The position numbers were made by a program, and so were the translations under genes. The notes under the pieces are model-generated. The model had not been told where the DNA came from, ran no database searches, and saw only the letters and a program-made list of their open reading frames with translations. Positions 31,600-43,300 of a stretch of DNA of 64,000 bases are shown here, in pieces (the first letter of the stretch is position 1; every line of letters starts with the position of its first letter). The stretch comes from Dioscorea cayenensis subsp. rotundata (lineage: Eukaryota; Streptophyta; Magnoliopsida; Dioscoreales; Dioscoreaceae): assembly GCF_009730915.1 (NCBI RefSeq), contig NC_052474.1:2515501-2579500 (forward strand), given 5' to 3'.

Positions 31600-33417
31600 C
31601 GGTTTCATCTAAAAAAGCTTCAGTTTTGTTGCTCCATCTGGTTTTCAATTTGAATGATAAGACAAGAGTGGGGACTAATGTATTGTTTGTTATGCTGGTA
31701 AGGCACGCGAGAATGATTCCCCTCGTGGTACACTTTAAAAAGCTCACGCATTGTGGCGGGCAAGCAATTGAGGCATTTGGAAAGGGAATAATATGGTCAT
31801 CACGGCCACTAGAAAGGGATTTACTATTTTCTTAACATCAAAACTGAAAACGATGTATGCCTGATTTGGGAGTTACATGAGTTCCAGAAATACCTACCAA
31901 ACAAGTAACTGATACATTTGTGACACTCTGAAACCCTGGCTCACACATAATATGAAACTCTACCAATTTATCTCCAAACTTAGATCAAGACAAGTTAAGA
32001 TTCTAATTGCAATTTAATATTTGATTGAACAAAGGGTAAACAGCACAAATCATAATTAAAACACAGCCTGAGTCAGGCACAGAGCGTTTGGCATGGCATC
32101 TTAGACCAACCTGCCTTTAAATAAAAATAATAAAAATAATAATAAAGCAAAGCAGCTTCATAGAGAAACACTGAAGCAAGAAAGCACATAAAATTCCATT
32201 TCGGTACAACAGCGCAGCACATATAAAAACAGTAAAATGAGCACTTCCTGGTACTAAAGCAAAGGAAACAGTTGACAGGATTAGAGATACAGACAAAAGG
32301 AAGGAAATAACAGGGAAATGAGACTCTGAGCTGGTGTAAAACTCGTGAAATAATTCTTTCTTATTTTTTCATTTATCAATGTTGGAACTCAGTAGGTGAT
32401 GATCACTCAACAATCAAGATAATTACTGAAAACTCCTTACAACTACGTCAGTTAAACGTACAAAACAATGAAATAATAAAGAGGACCGTCTAGTAGGGAC
32501 AAACCAGAGTTAAAGACAAAAGGAAGAAATAAATCTGATTTGATGAGTAATTTTTTTTTTATTATTCTACATTTTCATTTATCAAGAGAGTAAAAAGTTT
32601 GTGATTGGCTTTTGCACTCAAGTGACACTGTGGCAGGAAATCACATGACTCTGACAAACCAATATTCCAATAAGAGATAAGGGTTGAGAGTTGGGATGGA
32701 AGCAGATCTGGATGACGTGAATGATTTTCACATGAACTTCAATGAAATACATATAAAAATTTGGTGTTCATTGGGAACTTAAAAAATGAATATCCACAAG
32801 AATAATTAATAATTATTTAATAATTAACACAGTGGGCATATGAGCTTGAGGAATCAACTATGTCTGGCTGAATGTTTTACTTCTAAATCTGATGATTATC
32901 CACAACTACATACAGGGTTGGAAACTTAGTAAAAAAAAAAGGAAAAGAGTTTTATATCTGGTGAGCAAGCCATGGTTTGTTCTTTAGATCTTGGATCTCA
33001 TACACACTCGACCAAAAAACATGAGCGTGAAGACAACTGTAAACCAGTACAATGTGGGAGTAAAGTAAGGCAAAGGATCTTTGGCATATATAGGAATAAA
33101 CTTTAACTTCGTTGTTTAACAAATTTAAAAAAAGCAATGATTAATGTTCCGCTCATGCTATTATTCCAACTCATCCTCATATCACCAAGTTTTTGACACG
33201 TGGACGAGCATATACTTTTGCTACGGATGCATCACCGCATTAAAGTATGTTTCCTTTTGAAGATGTGACCCTCTGATTAAGTACAGATTTATGTAATAGC
33301 TGGGGTTACTAACTTAACTGAGTCACAGAAAAATCAGCATGGATGTTGCTCAATAAGTTTCTTCCTTGTTGGCTAATCCAAAGGGAGTAGTAATATGGGT
33401 AAAAGTTATCCATGAAG
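31600..33417. other. Region between the two VTE4 first exons, proximal part
   Basis: No coding exon was recognised. I looked for further methyltransferase exons (a VDVGCGIGG-like segment) on the minus strand and saw none. Confidence 0.5.
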
Positions 33418-33427
33418 AAAAACTTTT

Positions 33428-34207
33428 TCTAAATTGATGGTGGCATTAGATGTCCGGTGCCCAGCTTTTTTTGGCGAAAGAAACTGAATGTCCTAAGAAA
33501 ATTAACTTTTTCAATTGAATGGCTTGACATAACCAAATTCTCATGTTGGAGAATCTGGCTCAAAAAAGATGTAACAGGATGTCGACCAATATATGTGTTT
33601 TGTGTTATGCGGGATCTGAATCGGTGAATCATCTGTTCATTTATTGTTCATTGACTAAATTGGTGTGGGGATACTTTATCAGACTACTGCAGCTTCCTCA
33701 GCCACCTTCATCACTGAAGGATCTCTAGGACCAGTGGAAAGCGTGTCTGCACCCTGCCAAAAGGGACTTTGGGGACTTAGTGGTAAAAGAGATAATTTGG
33801 AATATTTAACTTGCTAGGAATGATTGTTTATTCAATGCCAATGTTGTGCCTACTCAATTTATTATTTTGAGAATTGATCGTTTGCTTATATCTTGATGTT
33901 CGTCAATCACAAAGGGCCCTAGGGTGAAGATTGATGAAGGTCTCTTGACTGTCAAAAAAAGCTTGGAGTTTCTTGGCCCGCGTATGAAGGAATTCGGTGA
34001 CAACCTGACCACAGATGAGTATCATGACCCAAGAGCCGCCTAGGTGTTGAGTATGATGTATCTTTAGGGGCTTCTGCCCTCTGCTAGTTGTTGTTCTTTG
34101 TGTTACTCCTTTTTGTTGTACTATTCTTACCAAATCTAGTGGTGGTTGTACTTTTGGTCGTTCTTATCTAATTTAAGTGGTTTATCCACGTTTTCCCAAA
34201 AAAAAAA
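33428..34207 (+). mobile_element. 5'-truncated LINE fragment
   Basis: Flanked by the 10-bp duplication AAAAACTTTT (33418-33427, 34208-34217). It encodes, in broken frames, the zinc-binding tail of a LINE reverse transcriptase (MLENLAQKRCN, CVLCYAGSESVNHLFIYC) closely like 7343-8556. The 3' end is AAGTGGTTTATCCACG and a poly-A of 14. Stops and frame changes show it is inactive. Confidence 0.88.
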
Positions 34208-34217
34208 AAAAACTTTT

Positions 34218-34922
34218 ACTTCACTAATATAATTAATTTTAATTTCCATAATTAATCCTTAAGTAGCCATATTTTCCACTATAATTATTTTAAAAATATT
34301 TAAAATATAAATTACTCGTTAGTTATAATCAATGTGAAAAATAAATACTTTGAATAAAATTTTAAACTTAAACAACAAAATATTATGTTATGTTAAAATA
34401 AATACTTTTTTTCGTCCATATATCATAAGTAGCTAAATTTTCCCAGCACATGAGGGCAATAAACATTTTGGAATAAGGCCCAGATCAAACTAAACACGGA
34501 AAAAGATTGGATAATTTTGTCCATTTTATTCACATTCTAAATTTTGCCCAAATACATGAAAAGGACAAGATTGACACCCGTTGGCTTTTTTCTCATTTGT
34601 CCTTTGTCAAGTTGCGTGCCGGTAATTAACTCTATTTTGACCAAAAAAAAATCCAATATATTAAATAAACCCCAACTGCATTAATCAATCGAGTACTTGA
34701 AAAATAAATGTGCTCTAATTAGACCTTAAGCTTTTGGTTTCCCAAATGATAAGCCGAATCTAAAATACGTTTTTAATTATTTAAATTAATTTATTGAATA
34801 ATTAATCTTAACATTTTATTCATATTAACAAACAAAATAATTAGTATTTAAAAAAATTAACACACCAAGCATAATTAAATTAAATTCATTTATTTTTCCA
34901 AGTAAATTGAGTTTGATTCTAC
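34218..34922. other. Region between VTE4 first exons, AT-rich
   Basis: No coding signal seen. Confidence 0.4.
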
Positions 34923-34933
34923 TGTTTTGATTT

Positions 34934-35071
34934 TTTTTTTTTGGGACGAACACGTGGGGAGTCTGTATCGAGCATAACTCGCCTGAAATGAGGATTGACT
35001 CGGGAGCGCTCAAAACAAAGCACCCTATCTGCAAAGGACGATCGCATAAACCGAAATGTCGTTAGCTCTAA
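34934..35071 (-). mobile_element. SINE-like element 1
   Basis: 138 bp flanked by TGTTTTGATTT (34923-34933) and TGTTTCGATTT (35072-35082), one mismatch. On the minus strand it has tRNA-like A-box text (GCTAACGACATTTCGG) and B-box-like text (CCGAGTCAATCCTC), and ends CCCCACGTGTTCGTCCC before an A tract. It shares this layout with 47206-47379. Confidence 0.65.
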
Positions 35072-35303
35072 TGTTTCGATTTATGATCTCCTCTTTTTAA
35101 ATTTTTTTTAAATAATTATTAATGTTAATTTTATTTGAATTTTGATCCTAAAAACTAATAATATTTTACAAACAGCCAAGATTACGCCACATCAAGTGAT
35201 GAAATATCAACACGAATTCTAATTCAGATGTGAACCATAAAAAGAAAAATAATTTAAAAAAAAAAGAGATAAAACCGAAGTAGAGAATGGAGACGAGTGG
35301 TAC

Positions 35304-35637
35304 CTGGAACACAGGCGAATCGGAGAGCCTCATCGACCATGCGGATCTGAGCGGATCGATGATCGGAAAAGGAGGCCGGCGTCGTGGTATCGTAGAAGCC
35401 ATGATGCATATGCTCCCCCCAAATGCTTTCCCACAACCCCGATGACTCGTTGTAGAATTCCGCGATCCCTTTCTTTAGCCCCTCCGCCGCCATCGCTGCC
35501 CTAAAAGAAGACCTCTGCGAGCGCCGTTGATAAAGGACGCGAGAGGGATTTGGCTTTCTCTTTTCCTTCTCGAATCGGCGAGCGCTTGATAAACCTCGTA
35601 GATCAAACGGCTCGCACGTGCGAAGTAGAGTGGCCAT
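35304..35637 (-). CDS. VTE4: VTE4 distal first exon encoding a plastid transit peptide
   Basis: One open exon from the ATG at 35637 to a good donor (CCAG then GTACCA) at 35304, 334 nt, ending in phase 1 exactly as the proximal first exon does. Residues 1-49 are rich in Ser, Arg and Thr (MATLLRTCEPFDLRG start), typical of a plastid transit peptide. Then GLKKGIAEFYNESSGLW and GEHMHHGFYD match VTE4. No SAM-binding exon follows it before the proximal first exon. Spliced across about 4.35 kb to the exon at 30955 it would give a standard 339-aa plastid VTE4 with a clean junction. The alternatives are a true alternative first exon or a 5' fragment of a second gene whose body was lost. The intron would hold one LINE and one SINE. 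Confidence 0.85.
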
Positions 35638-37383
35638 CGTAGTTTTTTAACAGTAGATAATAGAGTAGTAGGCGCGATACGCGAGACGGTTTACTGTAGA
35701 AAGTGGAGTTCGTATTGCTTTTATTATTGCCTTCTTTCTCGTGTGATGTGCCTGCTCTTCTTTCTGCTTCTTGGTGGGCCGTGTGGGCCATTGCCTTATT
35801 GGGTATTGATTAGAGGCAAGTTAAATTAGTTTTCTTTTTTCTTTTATTGTTTATTAGCTTTGAGATTAGTTTTTGTTTTATTTTTATTTTTACTTTTTTA
35901 CTGTTAGAAGTAAATTAGTTTTGGATTTAGACTTTGTTTGAAGTAAAACTTCTATTTCGGAGGACAAGATGTTTTTGATTGACGATAGATGAATATTCCG
36001 AAATCATGATGGATATACACGTTTTTTTTTTGGTTAAAAAGCAAATTATAACATTGTTGAAATTTATTAGAACACCAACATATATATATGATTTGTGAAT
36101 GGAGAGCTTCCCTCCAAGATAAGGCATGCCAAGTGTCCTCTTATATCAATAGTATATAAATTAAAATTTGTTAAAAATTAATACTGTATTATATTTCAAA
36201 TGAGTTCATTATACCTCGATCTTCAGTGGTAAATGTTAAAATGTATTATTATTTAATAAATAATTATTAAGCGATACGAAATATCTCAAATTTGTAAAAA
36301 ATAACCTGCATGTTCAGTTGTGGTTGTTGTTTTTTTATTCTGATTTCCGCTCTTCATGATGTACTCATAATTTATTTATTTATTTTAAATAATCTGCTAT
36401 ATATAGACATCAGGACATGAATTTAATATTATATAAACATGATGATTTTTCATAAAAGTTTATTTTATTAATAATGAATAGGTTTTGCTTTCTCGCTCGC
36501 TGATACCTCCGTCTTGGAGAAGAACGCCAAGCTATCTCATGTCAATGAGGTAATGACAGCCGGATAATATGCTGCCACGTAGAGTCAGATACCAATAAGC
36601 TGTCTTCACATCCTGTGAATTAAACTAATCGAGCTATGAAACTCACTCACTCCAAAATCCTGTTGATAAGATAAGAATAACACATATTTAGAACTCGGTA
36701 TTATCATCTGAAGTGAGAGTGACTAGGCTATTTTGAATACCAATTGGTGTCTTAACGCAAACCCACGGTGGTCTAATATAAAGGTTGCATGCCGAGAGAT
36801 GGTGACATCAGCAGCATTTCATCAAATACATTAAAACAGAGTTATCTCTTCGATCGCCTACATAAAAATTAAAAGATTTAACCGTTCAGCTATTGTCATG
36901 GTGACCAATCTTGAACACTTGGTATTCAAATTTTATAATGATCAAATAGCATAACAATTTTTTTAAAAAAAATAGTAAATGGATAAATTACACTCTTATT
37001 CAAATAACAATAACAATTAATTAACACTCGCATCATGGATACATCATGACAAGTTTAGTTATCCGTTACAAGTATAAACATTCTTGAAATATTAATAAAC
37101 AATGATTCACGATAATCAGTCACAAGTGGCCAGATCTAATATTGCTGCCACCACTGAAATTCGTATATTGCGCATATAAAACCTTCTTCCATAACGCGCA
37201 ACGAGCATGACCTTGTTCTCATGGTTAGCCTACCTGTGGTGCAGTTAACCTTAAATGAAAATGGGTAAATTACATTTTAAAGCAAATATGAGAGTACAAT
37301 ACCAAATGATAGAATTACGTTACCATGGATGAAATTACAGGTATGAACCAATGGTCATATTAAAATTTTTGATTAACTGGCGG
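35638..37383. other. Promoter of distal VTE4 exon and ORC3 3' flank
   Basis: 35638-35800 is the presumed promoter and leader of the distal VTE4 exon; I see no clear TATA box. The rest is AT-rich, with no gene recognised up to the ORC3 stop codon. Confidence 0.4.
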
Positions 37384-40300
37384 CTATAGTCCAAATGCAA
37401 CCCTTTGCACAAAGTCTGGCCTTCTCTTGCTTGGCATCCGGAGAAGACCAGTTATTTGGAGCTCAATCACTGCTCGGCAAAACCTTGCTCTGAAGGAGTC
37501 ATGTTAAGGGTCATTTCAAAGAAAGCTAACTAATTACACATCAGTGCTTTTATTCTGAGAAAGCCATAAACATGTAGCAAACCATTCACTCCTGAAGAGT
37601 GAAGGCGAGAATTGTCTTTGCATGAGCTTTGATAATTGTGTATGGGTCCAGGCTTTCCAAACCAAATAAGATGTGCATATGCAAGTATGAAACATGTGAA
37701 ACAAACAGTTACTTTACATGCCGCATGCAAAGTAACTTGCATAAAACAAATATGTCTATCCATCCAACTTGCTCTTAAACTTAGTCACAGGTTTTGAGCA
37801 ATTCTTTAGTCAAGCAATCAAAGTTCATGATAAATGCAAATATTAAGTGCTGAAAAGCAAGAAGAGCAAAGGATACTGAATCATAGCATCACCCTCTATC
37901 AGTGCTGTTTTCATCTTCTTGGATGCAGGAGATTGTCCCTTCCGCTTGGTTTTGCTTCTGCTGCCAAGAATTGTTGCTTTAAAGGATTGGTACCAATCAT
38001 GAAGATTTATAAGATCGCCATACTCTTGGGCCAATTTGTACCTGGCCCCACAAACTTTTATTACAAAATGAAATCAAGTGATGACATTAAATTTATTAAC
38101 TGGTGTGTAAATTAATGACAGAAATAAAATGTATCGGCAGCCGTGATAGTAGAATACTTCCACAGCATTTAAGTAAATGATGCCTACTCTGGCATAATAC
38201 CAAAAACCTAGATCATCTGTTCTAGTTAGGATTCACAGACGAAAATCTTTCAAGAAACTCATGTAGATTCATTTTACTGGCATTTCCCCAACCTTTGATG
38301 TTCAGTGCTTGCATTGAAGCATTCCCTCTAGTCAATAGATGAACATTAAATTTTTTCTAGAAGTTACAGGCCACGTAACTACAAGTGGTAGTGATCACTA
38401 CATGTTTGAAAAAGTATGTCTGTTTTCTGAAGTGAAATCAGTAAAAGGAGGTGGAGCTTGCAACAAGACAATACCAATGCTGTATTACTTACATAATTGA
38501 GGTGTCATGCATCGATGATGATATAACACTGTCATGACTACCACAACAGCTGCACTGCAGATGAGCTCGAGATTTCAGAAGATCAACCTGAATTGTTCTC
38601 CTTGGATCTCCTATTAAAGCCTGAATAAATTAAATCTTGTCAACTGCAGGCAACATTAGCAAATGTAGTTTATTTTTTCTCTAAAGATAAGCAATTCCTT
38701 GAGGTATCTTTACATCATGAGCAAGTGAGAAAAAATACACCTGAAAGGAACATATTTGGTTGGATGACAAAAACACTGAACAGTATGTGAGCAACAGCAA
38801 ACATGACTTAAACTTCGGAAACAAACTTGAACTCGTAATTAGTGATATAGAATGAGTTAGTTTTTTATGTAACTGATATTAGAGACAATAATTTTCATGT
38901 CCGATTCATTTTTCACATTTTCTACATTCTTGTCCTCTGGATGAAGGCCAATTCTGCTTAAGATGAGACATATAACCAGAAGACTAAAGCTTGAATGACA
39001 AACTATCAGTGCTTGTTGAGGCATGTTTGTTGAGATATGCTTGCATAACATGACAATCCCCAACCATCCACTTCACTTTTGAGTTGTATCCACTATTTGG
39101 TTGTCAGTCTCCAATAATATCTCACCATTTACAAACCAATGGCCAGTATCTCATAATTGGTGCTTGAAACCCAACAAGCCAAGTGCACTTAAAAAGGAAA
39201 CTTAACATCTAATCTTTAGATTTAGCTCAAATTTTAGATCCCCTTTATAAAAAATATGTCAACACATATGTGCTAGAGGATCCATGACCACCAAAAGGGT
39301 TGCATGATGTGCTGGCCAAAGCTGGGTTTTGTCTCAGCCTGCCTGCCCAGAGTCCTTACAGCAAAAGCATGAACAAGCTTTTAATTATAATTTTATTGTA
39401 ATTTTATAGCGACAAATTGCACCTATTTAATTTTCTGGATAGCCTAATTCATTGGTGATCTTGAGGTATTACAAATAGAACACATAAATCCAATTATTAA
39501 GGCCAAGCCAACCCTTCCATTGACAGCTGGATCCACCATCCATCATAAATTAACTCAGAAGAAATGTCAACACCATGTAAACCAACAGGGTTAAACTGTT
39601 AGAGAGATTTGGCAACAGGATGTCATGATGCACTTCAAAACCTATTTCCATTTTCATTAGTTATGACATGCATAGGATTGGTAGTGACCACGGTTGAGTC
39701 CTTGCAGACCTTCACCTTGGTTGGGAATTCAAAACGTTTGCCTATCACTTTGTATGCAGCAGATTCTTGGCAGGAACTGCAGTTTAATATGATGCTTCTG
39801 CCATATTATATGCTAAACCTGAACAATTGCTAGCGAAATTATAAACAAGGGTGAATTGGATGATATAGTGAGTTGACGACCATATCAACAAAAAATTCAA
39901 GCAAATATGTTGTGCCACAACAAAACAAGAAAACATTTATAGGAAATTTGACAACTTACAGTTTGTAGAATATGCACATGCTTGAAACAGATAATTTCAT
40001 GAAAAGGAATACATTCAAATGGCACCAGCAAGTTCCTGAGAAAAATAAACAGATCAAAAGAACTTAAAACCAGGAAACAAAAACAGGGCAAACATTGTGA
40101 TGATAAAAACTTTAAAAAAAAAAAAAAAAGGCAATGAACTAATAAGAAATTTTCTTCCAATAAAGTAGATAGCTAATGACAAAAGCACACAAATGGATAA
40201 CTTAGGGTTTCTAACAACACAGCTGCTCTCAATATGCTCTTTGCAAATGGATGAGAAAGCATTCCAGCATACAATAACTAAATACAATATGTGAGTTTGT

Positions 40301-43300
40301 CATCATTAGGGATAGCAGGATTTTGTCATTTATACAGACAAGCAACAAAATCTTGACATTAAAATTATTACTAGAACTTCAGTAAAATGTATGGGGGATG
40401 GTTTGCCTTCTCTTAGCAAAATAGAAAGAGAATGAGCACATGCATGCAATTACCTTGTGCATCCAAATAAAAATATCCCCAAAACTTCTAAACCACACTA
40501 GTTTTGTATAAGTTTGGAATGGTTCAATCAAAGAATGTAAATGTGACAACAATGTGAAAGTGCATCCAGAACTAAATACTGTCATAAAAACAAAGAAAGC
40601 TTATGCAACATACAAGTAACAATAACAAACAGAACAAATAAAGAAATCAAATGTAAATCAAAAGATAACCTGATCCCTTTATAAACCAAATATACACACT
40701 CTGCACACATGATGTCACAAAGAAGATAGAAGAAACAAACTCTGACCTGACAATTGTCTCCAGCAGAGTGGCAGCCTTCTCATTTATTGATGATATGCTC
40801 TTCCTAGCATGCAGAAATTCTGACCTATAATTATGTAACCCAGAAGACCACTCAGTGATCAGCATAAATGTGAAGATGAACATAGGCCATTAACCACAAG
40901 TACCATGGAGAGAAAAATTCTAAAGAGAAGAGAAACATAAACGTAAGAAATAAAGTGTTCCCATTCTAGGCTTCTCTACACAACTCAGAGCGGAGATGGA
41001 GCAGAAATGACTGTGACTGTTATAGTTAAATTCAGCAGCAATAACAAGAAGGGCAGAAGGTAAAAACTCACTTGTCAACATCTGCACCATTCTCTTTCAA
41101 AATTTTCCCTCCATCCACAGATCTCATTATCAATTGAAGTTCCCTTACCTTCTCATGAATCTAAACAAATAATATGCAAACACTTCAGCAATTGACTTTG
41201 TCATAACCTCAAACAGCAATTTGTAATATATCTCCAAGAAAGAACAGAAAAAAGGCTATTATTCCAAGAAAAAAAAACATGGTACCAGAGCAGTGTACAC
41301 CAATACTGACAGAAGTTGTTGAGATAGAACATAATGACTACTCAATTTTATTGCAACTGCCAAATGAATTTATTATGAATAGCCAATGCTTCTATCTAAC
41401 AGCATATCTAAAATTTAGGAAACTAAAACTTAAAAACTTCGAAAGGAAAGGCATATCCTTGTATATGTCATGTTCATAATGAATGAACACACTTAGGATT
41501 GTTTGTTTAATTTCATGAGGTCCTTTTCACTTAAAACATAACACCACAATTGTGAAACCTAAATATTTTCAGCTAAGAAGTCAAAAAAAAGTGATGGGAT
41601 GCCTATTGTGGCAATCATGGCATAGTGTGCTAGAGTGGAGTAACTCTCAAGAAGACAATAGCTTTAAGGCATCAATTTCTATTTACCAAAAGGCACATAC
41701 ATCACAAGGAAATAAGTCATGCACCTACGTTCTCCAACCAATGAGGAAATATATCCAAGTTTTTCACACACGATTAAAAATGAATTATATTCGACAGAAC
41801 ATTGAAATTGCTAATAGAAAATGAAAGGAATATGCAACCAGAATTTTACTCTGGAATGATAATATAACTGCTCTATTTGTATACATATCTCAAATCAGAA
41901 ACAGGTTTTCATATTGTCCTGACTCATAACAGATCACAAACAACACCGAACATAAGAATCGCCTCCAATAAAAACTTCAGGAAAGGGTATGTCTTCGAGA
42001 AATTCTCAGGATGAGATGTTAAATAGTTAGTAAGCATCAGTCATACCTCTGGCATTCCTTTGGCATAAATGCTCCACATATCAAGCAAATTTATCAGTAA
42101 TGCCATGGGAAGTTCCCTGATACAGAAGTAGAACATGAAATAACTAAAAAATTTAAAAACTATAAAAGAAAACACAAACAATAAAACACTTGGATAATGC
42201 TTCAAAATGTTAGCCAAAACAACTGTTTTATGTTTACAAAAAGGTGATATGCTTTGAGCACATAAATTCAGAGATGAGCGGCATAAATTGATAAGGTACG
42301 GAAATAATGGCATAAGACGGGAGAAGATTTTTTAGGGAAATAGATGGATTGGAGAACATAGTCACACATCAGCCCATGTGTAACGTATATGGATATGGAA
42401 AAAAGTGTAGCAAGAGATGCATATTCACAGGCTTTCAGTCATTAACATAATGACCAACAAGTCCCATCAAACGAGTGTAGTCACATACCTTACCTTATAT
42501 ATTGCCTGAGCAATGGATCCTCCTTTTGCAGGAGTGAATACCCCACCAGGAAAAATATCTGTTGATGATGTGTCATCTGGACAGTTTAAGGTGTATGAAG
42601 ATGGATCAAGAGCTTCACAGAAGATGTCGAAAAATCGCATTTTGTTAAATTTTCCAGTTTCAAATAGGCACTGCAACATAATCATATGAGAAAAAGGACA
42701 ATGTCAAATGTCAGTACCCATATATGTGTCCCACCATACTACAGAATAAACAGCAAGCAGAAGGGCAGGGTCAACCAGAAAAAAATATTTCAAAATTTTG
42801 CAGCATTGGCCATAATTTCAACTAAGGCTTGAAAGACACCAATGAAATTAAAATACCAATAAAAAAGAGCAGAATGTGATAGCATGACATCCAGACTACA
42901 TAATACATGATGGACCATCCAAAGCAGAACTGTGTATTCAATACTTATAATAAATTTACCCCCAGTTCCATGAAAGCCTCATCATGCTTTTGAATTGTGT
43001 AATCAATACTTATAAGTTTCAAATACCAGTATTAGTTTGATCATAGGCAAAATATAGCTATCACATTAAAGAACTGAGCAAACTGCATGCATTTCACTTC
43101 TTAAAATTTGCATCAACTTCAAAATAACAACTAAAATATAGGGCATACCATCACAATAGAGCCCCAATTTTTGTGCAGCCTCCTCAACTCATTCAGCCCA
43201 TTTACAAAAGCATCACCAGCTCTTTCAAAGCCTTTTTCCCTGGAAAGACCTCCTTGGATGATCAGTGACACAATAAATTCCAAGTCCATATTACTAAGCA

